The notes beneath the pieces were generated by a model. The model saw only the letters and a program-made list of their open reading frames with translations, did no database searches and was not told the DNA's origin. The position numbers were made by a program, and so were the translations under genes. A DNA stretch of 46,406 bases from Bacteroidales bacterium (GTDB lineage Bacteria; Bacteroidota; Bacteroidia; Bacteroidales; UBA932): contig JAFRSW010000007.1 of assembly GCA_017427385.1 (NCBI GenBank), forward strand, positions 1 through 46,406, read 5' to 3'. Of the stretch, positions 17,079 to 26,221 are shown piece after piece (within the stretch, counting starts at the first letter, position 1; each line of letters begins with the position of its first letter).

Positions 17079-17940
17079 GATCGAGTTCCCATCCGTTGAT
17101 GACTATATCCTTTGCCTGGCGCTTCAAATCCTTCGACGTGCGTCCGGTCCGTTTTGTCAGCTGGAAATAAACGCCGAACGTCACATTTACATCCAGAGGG
17201 TAGGCGAACCGGTAGTAATACTGGTTGTATTTGCTCGGGGAAGAATCCGGAGTGTACAGGCTGGACCAGGAATAACGCAGCAGGGCATTGAAATGGAATT
17301 CCCAGGGGCTGAATATGAAACCTATGCCGGCGCCTCCCTGAAGGCCATATTCCGGCTGACGGTCCGTCTCCTTGAAAGCGTTTTCAAGGCCGGCGGTCAC
17401 GTTGGGCCCGGAGCGGGTGATAGTGCGCCTGTATCCTCCGTACAGACCGGCATTGGCCATGATCTTGAAGTGCAGGGCATCGTAGTGGAAATGTGCCAGG
17501 AATGGCACTTCTATCACATCCATAACGGCCTCGGTAGCCCCTTCTATAGTGTATATGGTGCCGGTATCCTTATTCTCCTTGAAACTGTAGCCTTCGTGGC
17601 CGTAGGCAATGCCCACCTGATAACCGAAGAAAGGCATATATCCGAACATCTTCAGATAGTGGGTGTAATTCAGGGAGACGTAAAAGGGATTGAACAACCA
17701 TTCCTGCTTGACGGGCGGATTGAACTGCTGCTGGGACCAGGTCACGCCGCAATTGATACCAAGCAAGTCGTAGTCGTTGATGTCGGCATAGGTCTCAACC
17801 GTAACGGTAGTATCCTGAATGTAACGGATGTCGCCGGAACCAAGTTGGGCTCCCTCTACGGCAAAGGTCCCCGGCTCCTGGGCAAGGATGCCAAGAGAGG
17901 ATACCAGAAGCACGATTATGAGCAAAGCCTTTTTCATCAT
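17050..17940 (-). CDS. Outer-membrane beta-barrel protein, function unknown
   Basis: 296 residues with signal peptide MMKKALLIIVLLVSSLGILA and then alternating amphipathic strands typical of small barrel proteins (outer-membrane beta-barrel family). The last about 25 residues after KRTGRTSKDLKRQAKD are charged and do not end in the usual aromatic residue, so the tail may be periplasmic. Coupled to the Ig-domain lipoprotein upstream by a 4-nt overlap and to ispG downstream by 29 nt. No specific function can be read from sequence; the fixed pairing with the lipoprotein suggests that they act together. Confidence 0.8.
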   Translation of the reverse strand: MMKKALLIIVLLVSSLGILAQEPGTFAVEGAQLGSGDIRYIQDTTVTVETYADINDYDLLGINCGVTWSQQQFNPPVKQEWLFNPFYVSLNYTHYLKMFGYMPFFGYQVGIAYGHEGYSFKENKDTGTIYTIEGATEAVMDVIEVPFLAHFHYDALHFKIMANAGLYGGYRRTITRSGPNVTAGLENAFKETDRQPEYGLQGGAGIGFIFSPWEFHFNALLRYSWSSLYTPDSSPSKYNQYYYRFAYPLDVNVTFGVYFQLTKRTGRTSKDLKRQAKDIVINGWELDHGDIESKDR

Positions 17941-19727
17941 TCTTTGAACAGTTCTGCAAGATCTATTGTCTGCTCCAGTTCGGCAGACTTCAAAACATCC
18001 AGATATTCACTGTCACCGAACTTGACGAAACGCACGGGCTCGGGCTGACGGTGCTGGAGGAGGTCCCCGGTGTCGACAATGGAATTATCGTTGCCGTCGT
18101 CCGATACGCGGATGGAATATTTTCCGGCCTTGAGATAGGGGAAAGTCAGGACACAGTCCTTGTCGATGATGTAGGAGCGTATGACCTTCGAGCGTTTCTC
18201 GTCCAGAAGGTCTACGATAAACTTCCTGTCGACACCTGTCATTTCTGCATTGAGGATACTGAGAGACTCATCGGTGGGCAGGGAAACCTTGACCTCAGTG
18301 CTGTCGCACCAATATCCGTAAATATCCCTGAAAGTACGGTGGGGGACTTTGAGGAAGTACTCGAATCCGGGCTGGAACTTGACTTTGGGACGGATGATGT
18401 AGCGGCGCAGATTCAGGGAATCCATCTCCACGGAAATCTCGCCTTTGAATTCCTTCTGCTTGGGATTCACGTAACGGAACCTGAGGGAATCGAAGTTCTC
18501 GTAGATAATAGGATACTTGAATTCCATCACAAAACCCTCCTGTTCCACATTCTCCGGCTCTGCCTTGAGCGTGTAGACACAGATCGTATCTTCGTGCTTC
18601 AGGTTACGGCGACGGCTCTTGGAATAGTTCTTCTTCACTTCGGGAGCCATCACCAGCTTGATGTGTTCAAGTTCGGGCTTCATGATTCCCAATGAGTCAG
18701 TCTTCCTGTAATTGACGAACAGATGTATGGTATCTGGTGCCGGGCGCCTGTCGTTCAGCCAGAGCTCCAGGCTGTCCTGCTGGATGTTGAACTGGGAGAT
18801 CACCCTGTCTGCAGGATATCCTCCGAACCAGAGGGAATCGATCCAGGCATCAGGTGCCATGAACGTTATATATGCAGAGCGGGGCGAAGTGCGCACCTTG
18901 TTGACTATGTACTGCTTGCTGGGATGCTCCCTGAATACCTTAAGCTCGTACTGACTGCGGCGTTCCTGGCAGCCCAGGGTATCGGTCATGTCGTATTTAA
19001 GAAGCTCGGGAAGCGTGTCGATCACCTTCCATTCCGGCCTTATGAGTGAGTCTATGAATGCTACGCGATCGACTTCGGGGTTGTAGATATTGTCTCCGCC
19101 GGCATCCTTGATCGCATACAGCCTGTAAAGGGTATCCTGAATGAAAGGCAGCACAAAGTAGCCCCAGTCATCAGTCTTTCCGGCCGCATAGGGACGTTTC
19201 AGGAATATGGCAGAGTCGGAATGATCCTTATACAACATCACCGTGGCGCCCTTAATGGGAGACAATGTGTTGCAGTCCAGCACCGTGCCGGTAATGAACA
19301 TGGAATCTATCTGAGTGCCCGTGGTGAAGACATATGTGAAGCCCGGGAACAGGTTGCCCTCATTATTGTCCGCTATGGCGGAGTTTAGGTTGAGCGTATA
19401 GGTCGTATTCGGCTCCAGAGCGCTCTCGAACGTGATTTCAAGCTTCTTGCCCACAATCCTGGACTTAGGTTTCTTCTCGAGAGGAGGGGAGAGGAAGATG
19501 TCCGTCGCCGTTTTGATCACAACATATTCGTTGAACTCGAAAAGTATCTTTCCCTTTTCCAGGGGGAAGGATGTAACCCCGGGCAGGGGCTTGATATCCA
19601 CGATGTAGGGAGGGATAGTATCCTTGTCTCCGCCGGACGGTGCCTGGGTGGTGTTGGCACATGACGGCATGAACACCGGTGTCAACAGTGCCAGAAGGGC
19701 TATTATGAGGGGGATGTACTTCTTCAT
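17937..19727 (-). CDS. Lipoprotein with bacterial Ig-like (Big_5/SbsA-type) domain
   Basis: 596 residues. A lipoprotein signal (hydrophobic run then MPSC, lipidated Cys23) is followed by TIPPYIVDIKPLPGVTSFPL and strands typical of a Big_5 domain up to the Y-T-F-T-T-G-like edge at about 130 (YVFTTG). A carboxypeptidase-regulatory-like segment (SPIKGATVMLYKD) and further beta-rich modules follow. Such proteins are common in Bacteroidota and mostly uncharacterised. Starts 1 nt inside the relA/spoT stop and overlaps the barrel gene by 4 nt. The location suggests an envelope function, perhaps scaffolding for the neighbouring barrel (inference). Confidence 0.85.
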   Translation of the reverse strand: MKKYIPLIIALLALLTPVFMPSCANTTQAPSGGDKDTIPPYIVDIKPLPGVTSFPLEKGKILFEFNEYVVIKTATDIFLSPPLEKKPKSRIVGKKLEITFESALEPNTTYTLNLNSAIADNNEGNLFPGFTYVFTTGTQIDSMFITGTVLDCNTLSPIKGATVMLYKDHSDSAIFLKRPYAAGKTDDWGYFVLPFIQDTLYRLYAIKDAGGDNIYNPEVDRVAFIDSLIRPEWKVIDTLPELLKYDMTDTLGCQERRSQYELKVFREHPSKQYIVNKVRTSPRSAYITFMAPDAWIDSLWFGGYPADRVISQFNIQQDSLELWLNDRRPAPDTIHLFVNYRKTDSLGIMKPELEHIKLVMAPEVKKNYSKSRRRNLKHEDTICVYTLKAEPENVEQEGFVMEFKYPIIYENFDSLRFRYVNPKQKEFKGEISVEMDSLNLRRYIIRPKVKFQPGFEYFLKVPHRTFRDIYGYWCDSTEVKVSLPTDESLSILNAEMTGVDRKFIVDLLDEKRSKVIRSYIIDKDCVLTFPYLKAGKYSIRVSDDGNDNSIVDTGDLLQHRQPEPVRFVKFGDSEYLDVLKSAELEQTIDLAELFKE

Positions 19728-21886
19728 TACATATCCGTTCTAACTACATCCTGCACGCCGTCGATCTTCCTGAGGCCCTGGATCATGGCTTCAAGGTTGT
19801 TCTTGTCGTGAACCAGCATGTCTATATATCCGTCCATTATGCCGTCTTTTCCGCTCAGGTGTATCTCCCGGATGTTGATTTCCATCGTAAGGGATACAAA
19901 CTGGCTGATCTTATTTAGGATTCCCATCTTGTCGAAGCCGTGGAGCGACAGCCGCACAGGGAATTCCTCGAAGCCGGAATCGAAACCTTCCACCACAACG
20001 AAACGGGAACTGCCATATTCGAGAGCTAGTTTCTCCACTTCCGGACAGGACTTCTTGTGTACAATCACCGTGCCGTCCTCGGCCCTGAATCCTATAACGG
20101 GATCGCCGGGAATGGGATTACAGCAAGGGGATATCACATATCCGCCATGGACGGAAGAAGGCCTTGCACCGGCAAAGGTCTCGCGGAACACCTCTGGCCC
20201 CAGCAATCCAAGGGCGACGCGGAAGTAAAGCTCGGAAGCATCGTTCAGCATCGTATGGCGGAGCATCTTCTTGAGATTCTCCTTGCTGCGCTCGACTCCC
20301 ATGACCGAAAGCCTTTCCGCATATATGTCCTTGCCCTTCTCGATGAGGGGACGGCGGCTCTTGCGGAAATACTCGATAACGAGGTTGCGCGCATGCCTGG
20401 TCTGAAGGAACTGCAGCCATTCCACTTTCGGATGACCGCTTTCCGCGGTTATTATCTCCACCTGGTCGCCGGCCTTGAGCACCTGCGAGAGGGGAGCGAG
20501 CTTCATGTTCACCTTGGCTGCTATGGCCTGGTTGCCGATGTGGGTGTGGATGTTGTATGCGAAATCCAGCACGGTGGAGCCGTACTGTATTGTGCGCTGC
20601 TCTCCCTTTGGCGTGAATACCACTATATCGGTGGTAATCATGTCTTTGTGTATGATGTCCAGGAGCTCCAGGGCGTTCACGTCGGAACTCACCAGTATCT
20701 CCTGCACCTTCGCCAGCCACTTGTCCATCTCGCTGTCCATCTCGGAGATATAGCCGTTGTTTTTATAGGACCAGTGGGCGGCGATACCCTTTTCGGCAAT
20801 GTCATCCATCCTCTTGGACCTTATCTGCACTTCCACCCAGAAGCCGGAACGGCTCATAAGAGTGCAGTGCAGGGCCTCGTATCCGTTACTCTTGGGGGAG
20901 GTTATCCAGTCCCGGAAGCGGCTCTGCTGGGATGTGTAGAGGCCTATCAGTATGGAATAAATTAGGTATGCCTGCCTGCGTTCGGCCTCCGGATTGGCGG
21001 ACTGGTCGAACACGATGCGGACGGCATACAGGTCGTATATCTGCTCGAAGGGGACGTTCTTCGTGCGCATCTTGAACCATATGGAATAAGGGGTCTTGAT
21101 GCGTTTCTTGATGTTGAAGGAGAGGTCTGCCTGCCTGAGGGCGGCCTCGATGGGCTGGATGAACCCGTCGATCTCAGAATCGCGCTCCGCAACGTTCTGG
21201 CTGATGCGTTCGGATATCTCCCTGTAGGCATCCGGTTCCTTGAACCTGAGCCAGATGTTCTCCATCTCCGATTTCACCCCATAGAGGCCGAGCCTGTGGG
21301 CGAGGGGGATGAAGATGAACATGGTCTCGGAGAGAATCTTGTCCCTCTTGTGCTCGGGCATGAACTCTATGGTGCGGCAGTTGTGCAGTCGGTCGGCAAG
21401 TTTGATGAGCACAACGCGGACATCGTCGTTGAGCGTGAGCAGGATCCTTTTAAGGTTCTCTGCCTCAATGCTTTCCGTCGATGATATGGGGCCACGCTTG
21501 CGGTCTTCGTTATCCAGCACGGTCTTGATCTTGGTGAGACCGTCCACCAGCAGGGCGATATCGTCCCCGAAGAGGTTACGGATATCGTCGATGGTATAGC
21601 TGGTATCCTCCACAACGTCGTGCAACAGTGCGGCGGATATGGACTTATAGCCGAGCCCTATCTCATCTATTACTATCTCCGCGACCTGTATGGGATGAAG
21701 CATGTAGGGCTCGCCGGAACGGCGACGAACGTTCCTGTGAGCCTGATTAGCAAAGTCGAAAGCCTTTTTCACCGTGGACAGTTCTTCTTCATCCCGGCAA
21801 CGCTGGGCCGCGGAAATGAAGAGCTTCTCCCATTCCTTGCGGATGAGATTATAGTCCTTGATGGTGAATTTCGATACGCTGCTCAT
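19727..21886 (-). CDS. Bifunctional (p)ppGpp synthetase/hydrolase (RelA/SpoT)
   Basis: 719-residue long RSH enzyme. The HD hydrolase domain is intact (H50 region QAHRN, LLHDVVEDT with HD at 89-90), the synthetase domain has RIKTPYSIWFKM, SPKSNGYEALHCTL and the VEVQIRSKRMDDIAEKG region, followed by TGS (DIVVFTPKGE), a conserved-cysteine region (SPCCNPIPGDPVIGF) and a C-terminal ACT domain (about 650-719). Both activities therefore look functional, which fits a single bifunctional Rel-type enzyme. Overlaps brkB/yihY by 4 nt and the lipoprotein gene by 1 nt in the pfk-to-ispG operon. Confidence 0.96.
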   Translation of the reverse strand: MSSVSKFTIKDYNLIRKEWEKLFISAAQRCRDEEELSTVKKAFDFANQAHRNVRRRSGEPYMLHPIQVAEIVIDEIGLGYKSISAALLHDVVEDTSYTIDDIRNLFGDDIALLVDGLTKIKTVLDNEDRKRGPISSTESIEAENLKRILLTLNDDVRVVLIKLADRLHNCRTIEFMPEHKRDKILSETMFIFIPLAHRLGLYGVKSEMENIWLRFKEPDAYREISERISQNVAERDSEIDGFIQPIEAALRQADLSFNIKKRIKTPYSIWFKMRTKNVPFEQIYDLYAVRIVFDQSANPEAERRQAYLIYSILIGLYTSQQSRFRDWITSPKSNGYEALHCTLMSRSGFWVEVQIRSKRMDDIAEKGIAAHWSYKNNGYISEMDSEMDKWLAKVQEILVSSDVNALELLDIIHKDMITTDIVVFTPKGEQRTIQYGSTVLDFAYNIHTHIGNQAIAAKVNMKLAPLSQVLKAGDQVEIITAESGHPKVEWLQFLQTRHARNLVIEYFRKSRRPLIEKGKDIYAERLSVMGVERSKENLKKMLRHTMLNDASELYFRVALGLLGPEVFRETFAGARPSSVHGGYVISPCCNPIPGDPVIGFRAEDGTVIVHKKSCPEVEKLALEYGSSRFVVVEGFDSGFEEFPVRLSLHGFDKMGILNKISQFVSLTMEINIREIHLSGKDGIMDGYIDMLVHDKNNLEAMIQGLRKIDGVQDVVRTDM

Positions 21887-22842
21887 CTCTTAAGAAGTTT
21901 ATACTCGTCGAGTTTATAATCGTCAACATGCTGCAGGGCATAGGTCAGCTGAGCGCCGTACATGACTATCTGGAAACTGTAGTTCAGCCAGATGAGGAAG
22001 AGAGGAATGGCCGCGATAACTCCATACACGGCATTCAGACGGCTCACGAACATCTGGGTCTCGAGATACAGATACTGGAATGCGCAGAAAACAATTGAGA
22101 TGAATAACGCAGAAAACAGTGCATATCTGTATTTCACTATGCAGGCGGGGATATACTTGTATGCAGCGGACAGCGTGAACACCACAACGGCATAGAACAA
22201 CAGCCAGCCAACGAAACGGGAAAGCCGCTCCGCATTCAGGCCGATAAGCGAAACCGCATTTGAATAAAGGGCTATGCCATAGCAGAAGATGATCACGATA
22301 AACGGAATCAGGAGCAGCAGGCCGATATAGAAGCCGAAACGCTTGTAGGTCTTGCGGGGGATCTTGCGAATTCCCCATACGTTGTTGAACACCCTTTCCG
22401 TCTGGAACATGAGCCATATGATGGTCCACATGAACAGGAGCGCGGAAACTATACCCACGGGGCCGGACTGAGCCGCAGCGATTATGTTGTCCGCTTTCTC
22501 GATCGCAATGCTCACAAGATCCAGATTGTTGGGGAGGACCTTTGTGAGAAGCATCTCCAGTTTGTCCGCGATCTGCAAGCCGTTGGAAACGAAGAAGATG
22601 AAAGCGGTGAGCGGAATGACGGCAAGTGTGACGAAATAGCTGAGAGCCACACACTGGAATCCCATGCGATGCTCGGCAAAGGAATCGAATGTGATACGTA
22701 CGAGCTTTATGAAGCGTACAAGATTTCTCCAGGCTCCGGTGGCGAAGTCTGTCTCCATCCCCCAGATCTTGTCTGTAAAGAGTTCCTTTATGTCTTTCCA
22801 GGTTACTTTCCTGTCGGTCAACTCATACTTTCTCATCTTCAA
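21883..22842 (-). CDS. YihY/BrkB family inner-membrane protein
   Basis: 319 residues with six hydrophobic segments and the family pattern (FFVSNGLQ, WLMFQTERVFNNVWGI, LIWLNYSFQIVMYGAQLTYA). The family was once named ribonuclease BN by mistake; its real role is unsettled and a transport or envelope function is assumed. Coupled by 4-nt overlaps to ligA upstream and relA/spoT downstream. Cytoplasmic N- and C-termini are charged. Confidence 0.92.
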   Translation of the reverse strand: MKMRKYELTDRKVTWKDIKELFTDKIWGMETDFATGAWRNLVRFIKLVRITFDSFAEHRMGFQCVALSYFVTLAVIPLTAFIFFVSNGLQIADKLEMLLTKVLPNNLDLVSIAIEKADNIIAAAQSGPVGIVSALLFMWTIIWLMFQTERVFNNVWGIRKIPRKTYKRFGFYIGLLLLIPFIVIIFCYGIALYSNAVSLIGLNAERLSRFVGWLLFYAVVVFTLSAAYKYIPACIVKYRYALFSALFISIVFCAFQYLYLETQMFVSRLNAVYGVIAAIPLFLIWLNYSFQIVMYGAQLTYALQHVDDYKLDEYKLLKR

Positions 22843-24890
22843 AAAAGACTTAACTGTTCAACCTTGTCTTCTGCGGAGGGGGCAGGGGAGCCTCCTTCCG
22901 GAATCATCGCGAAGAAAGCCGCCTCATCGACGATGGGCACGCCCAGTTCTTCGCATTTCTTGATTTTCTCCGGGCCGGGTTTTTCGCCGGCAAGCAGGAA
23001 AGCGGTCTTGCCGCTGATGCTGCCGGAATTCTTTCCGCCGTTGGCTTCTATCAGGGCTTTCATATCGTCCCGGGAGATGCTGAATGTGCCGGATATGACT
23101 ATGGTCTTACCGGCAAGGGCATCGGATGCCACGGCAGCGGAACTCTCCACGCCAAAACGCAGGCCATGTGCCTTAAGCCTCTGTATCTCAATCAGATGGC
23201 GCTCATCCCGGAAGTAGTCGAATATGCTCTTGGCGCACACATCCCCGACATCCGGAACCTCTTTAAGCTGTTCTTCGGTAGCGGATGCAAGTGTGTCGAT
23301 GTCCCCGAAATGCCTGGCCACGGTCTTGGCTGTGGTTTCGCCCACATAGCGAATGCCGAGGGCGAACAGGACGCGCTCGAATGGAACGTCCCGGGATTTA
23401 TCCAGGCTGGCACGGAAGCGGAGGGCGGATTTCTCCCTCCATCCTTCCAGGCTGCTTAGCTGATGAAGCGTGAGGTCATAAAAATCTGCCGGAGTGCGTA
23501 CCAGGCCCAGACTGAACATCTGGTCGATGGTAGCTTCCCCGGCTAGGATATCCATGGCCTTACGACCGCTGAAATGCAGCAGTTCGCCCTTTATCTGCAT
23601 GGGGCAGCCGTCGCTGTTGGGGCAGAACCATTTGGCCTCGTCCTCCTGACGCACCAGGGGAGTGCCGCAGTCCGGGCAGGTCTTGGGGAACTCCGGCATC
23701 GCAGCGCCCGGGCGGCGTTTGGAGAGCTCGACAGCGGTAATCTTCGGGATAATCTCCCCGCCCTTCTCAACATAGACATAATCGCCCTCGTGGATATCCA
23801 GGGCACGGATCTGGTCTTCGTTGACCAGGGTGGCGCGCTTGACCATGGTGCCGGAAAGCAGCACGGGTTCGAGATTGGCCACGGGGGTGATCGCACCGGT
23901 GCGGCCTACCTGGTAATCTATGGAAAGGATGGGGGTGAGGGCCTGCTCGGCCTTGAACTTGTATGCTACCGCCCACCTGGGGGACTTGGCGGTGTATCCC
24001 AGCTCGCGCTGATAGGCCATCTCGTTTATCTTGATGACAACGCCGTCGGTAGCATAAGGAAGGCTCTTGCGGGCCACGTCCCAGTGGTCGATGAAGGCCT
24101 TTATCTCGTCTATGTTCCTGCAGATGCGGCGGTCGTCCGAGACCGGGAGGCCCCAGGATGCCGCTGCACGGAGCGCCTGGTCGTGGGATTCGAAGTCCAG
24201 GCTCTGGGCAGGGATATGATAGAGGGTACACCACAGGCCGCGCCTGGCCACTTCTTCCGGATTCAGCAGCTTGAGCGACCCGGATGCCGCATTGCGGGGA
24301 TTGGCGAAAGGCTGCTCCTCATCCAGCACTCGGAGCTCGTTGAGTTTGTCGAATGCGCTGTATGGCATAAGCACCTCGCCGCGTATCTCAAACTCCTCGG
24401 GATAGTCCCCATGGAGCTGATGGGGGATGTTGGAGATGCGTTTGGCGTTCTCCGTCACATCATCCCCGACCACACCATCGCCGCGCGTGAGCGCCTGCAC
24501 AAGGCGTCCGTGCCTGTAGGTGAGGCAGATGGCGGTGCCGTCGAACTTGAGTTCGCAGCAGTAGGTGAAGGCCGTGCCGAGGGCCTTGTCGGCCCGTGCG
24601 GAGAATTCTTCTACCTCCGCGATAGAATAGGTATTGCCGAGGGACAGCATGGGATAGCGGTGGGGCCGCTGCACGAACTCACGCACCAGGTCGCTGCCGA
24701 CGTGTTGCGTAGGGGAGTCGGTGGAGGCGAATTCAGGAAAATCCGCCTCCAGAGCCTCCAGTTCATGCTCCAGGGAATCGTACTCAAAATCGGAAATCCT
24801 GGGGGAATTCTCGACATAATACAGCCGGCGGTTCTCCTCCAGGATCTTCCTAAGTTCCAGGATCCTGCTATGTGCTGCCTCGCGGTCCAT
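22839..24890 (-). CDS. ligA: NAD-dependent DNA ligase LigA
   Basis: Seals nicks in replication and repair, using NAD+. 683 residues with all domains: Ia (about 1-65), adenylation domain with active-site Lys115 in ELKFDG, OB-fold (YQVGRTGAITPVANLEPV), four-Cys zinc finger (CPDCGTP, FCPNSDGCPMQ), helix-hairpin-helix region and C-terminal BRCT (AGKTIVISGTFSISRDDM). Ends in a short Glu/Leu-rich tail VEQLSLF. It begins 6 bp after the pfk stop. Confidence 0.98.
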   Translation of the reverse strand: MDREAAHSRILELRKILEENRRLYYVENSPRISDFEYDSLEHELEALEADFPEFASTDSPTQHVGSDLVREFVQRPHRYPMLSLGNTYSIAEVEEFSARADKALGTAFTYCCELKFDGTAICLTYRHGRLVQALTRGDGVVGDDVTENAKRISNIPHQLHGDYPEEFEIRGEVLMPYSAFDKLNELRVLDEEQPFANPRNAASGSLKLLNPEEVARRGLWCTLYHIPAQSLDFESHDQALRAAASWGLPVSDDRRICRNIDEIKAFIDHWDVARKSLPYATDGVVIKINEMAYQRELGYTAKSPRWAVAYKFKAEQALTPILSIDYQVGRTGAITPVANLEPVLLSGTMVKRATLVNEDQIRALDIHEGDYVYVEKGGEIIPKITAVELSKRRPGAAMPEFPKTCPDCGTPLVRQEDEAKWFCPNSDGCPMQIKGELLHFSGRKAMDILAGEATIDQMFSLGLVRTPADFYDLTLHQLSSLEGWREKSALRFRASLDKSRDVPFERVLFALGIRYVGETTAKTVARHFGDIDTLASATEEQLKEVPDVGDVCAKSIFDYFRDERHLIEIQRLKAHGLRFGVESSAAVASDALAGKTIVISGTFSISRDDMKALIEANGGKNSGSISGKTAFLLAGEKPGPEKIKKCEELGVPIVDEAAFFAMIPEGGSPAPSAEDKVEQLSLF

Positions 24891-24896
24891 TATGGC

Positions 24897-26126
24897 TTAC
24901 CAGCCGAGGATCTTCCTGAAGTCGTATTCCTCGGGATTGGGGACATACTTCTTCGCAGCCTCGTAATCGGCAGGGGTGATATAATGGCAGATATGCGCGA
25001 AATAGTTCTGGGCGGTGCCTCCGTCGATGTTCACACGGCGCGGAGGAATCTTGCCCTCGGCATTCTGCAGGTCTTTCAGGTAGAGAGGATGGGCCTCGCC
25101 TTCGGCATCCACATAAACCATGCATCCGGTCTCGCCCTTGGCGAAGAGCTCGTAGGCTCCCATGGCAAGCTCGGTGCAATAAGTGAGGTCGTATCCGATA
25201 GGATCCTGGCAGCGGACGTCGTAGCCGATTTCCACGGGACGGGTCTTGATCTTGAGGCCTATCTTCTTGAATTCCTTGTCGAGGATGTCGTTGAAGAGGA
25301 CGGCCTTGCTGATCTTGCCGAGCTCGGGGTGCCCGTGCTCATCGTAGGTCATGGTGACGCCGGCATTCTTGATTTCCTGGGGATCGAGGTCGTGGAACAC
25401 GCCTTCAGCGACCACCACGGTGCCGTAGGGGATTCCGAGGAGCTTGCGCTTGAGGATGGCGGAGATTGCCAGCTTGACTATCTTGTCGAGGTTGATAGCC
25501 GTCTTGTTGAACATCTCGGGGATGATGGTCATGGGGCAGTGGGTGGCCTCGCCGATGCCGAGTGCAAGATGGCCGGCGCTGCGGCCCATTGCGCTGATCA
25601 GCAGCCAGTTGCCGGAGGTGCGGGCATCTTCGTACACGGTGCGTGCGAGGTGCGCGCCTTCATCCTTCGCGGAGTTGAATCCGAAAGTAGGGGCATTGCC
25701 GGGCAGGGGAAGATCGTTGTCGATCGTCTTGGGCACGTGTATGTTGTGGATAGGGTACTGCTTGGCTTCGAGGAACTTGGCGATACGGTTCGCGGTGGAT
25801 GCGGTATCGTCGCCGCCGACGGTCACGAGGAGTTTGATGTTGTTGTCCTTGAAAAGACCGAGGTTGAAGTTCTTTTCGAAATCCTCGTCCGTGGGTTTGA
25901 AACGGCTCATCTGCAGATAGGAACCGCCACGGTTGAAGTATGCGTCAGCCTTGAAGAAGTCGATGTCTTCGGTGCGGGGAGCCTTGCTGAAAAGGCCGGA
26001 ATAACCGCCGTGAAGGCCGATTACACGATAACCGTTGGAGAGGAAAGTCTTTGCCACAGAGCAAACGACGGTGTTCATGCCCGGAGCAGGGCCGCCGCCA
26101 CAAAGGATGATTATTGAATCTTTCAT
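24897..26126 (-). CDS. 6-phosphofructokinase, probably pyrophosphate-dependent
   Basis: Phosphorylates fructose 6-phosphate in glycolysis. 409 residues: phosphoryl-donor loop LCGGGPAPGMNTVV, VTVGGDDTASTANRI, substrate motif PKTIDNDLPLPG, and GRSAGHLALG. In this family an Asp after GGD (GGDDT) in place of the Gly of ATP-type enzymes (GGDGS) marks pyrophosphate use; this protein has the Asp. First gene of the long minus-strand operon, followed at 6 bp by ligA. Family assignment is firm; the phosphate donor is inferred from that residue. Confidence 0.9.
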   Translation of the reverse strand: MKDSIIILCGGGPAPGMNTVVCSVAKTFLSNGYRVIGLHGGYSGLFSKAPRTEDIDFFKADAYFNRGGSYLQMSRFKPTDEDFEKNFNLGLFKDNNIKLLVTVGGDDTASTANRIAKFLEAKQYPIHNIHVPKTIDNDLPLPGNAPTFGFNSAKDEGAHLARTVYEDARTSGNWLLISAMGRSAGHLALGIGEATHCPMTIIPEMFNKTAINLDKIVKLAISAILKRKLLGIPYGTVVVAEGVFHDLDPQEIKNAGVTMTYDEHGHPELGKISKAVLFNDILDKEFKKIGLKIKTRPVEIGYDVRCQDPIGYDLTYCTELAMGAYELFAKGETGCMVYVDAEGEAHPLYLKDLQNAEGKIPPRRVNIDGGTAQNYFAHICHYITPADYEAAKKYVPNPEEYDFRKILGW

Positions 26127-26165
26127 AATGATGTAAAAGTGTATTTCCTACTAATTAAACGTACG

Positions 26166-26173
26166 CAAAGTTA
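26166..26173 (-). promoter_or_regulatory. -7 box of the pfk-ligA-relA/spoT-ispG operon
   Basis: Minus-strand TAACTTTG (complement of 26166-26173); no strong -33. The start point near 26162 gives a leader of about 36 nt. This is the only evident promoter for a 10-kb, seven-gene operon. Confidence 0.5.
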
Positions 26174-26205
26174 AGAAAAAACAAGGAAACGGCATACACT
26201 TTTCT

Positions 26206-26213
26206 TATCTTTG
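26206..26213 (+). promoter_or_regulatory. -7 box of the propeller-like gene
   Basis: TATCTTTG ends 8 nt before the ATG at 26222, so the mRNA would have a leader of only a few nucleotides. Confidence 0.5.
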
Positions 26214-26221
26214 CAAAAGAT

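Noticed and set aside
15825-17099. 424-codon open frame on the plus strand
   Set aside because: Antisense to ispG; no motifs and His/Val/Leu-rich composition typical of shadow frames.
23574-26117. Very long open frame (847 codons) on the plus strand
   Set aside because: It is exactly antisense to ligA and pfk, both with full motif sets, and its translation has no recognisable domain; it reflects codon bias of the real genes.
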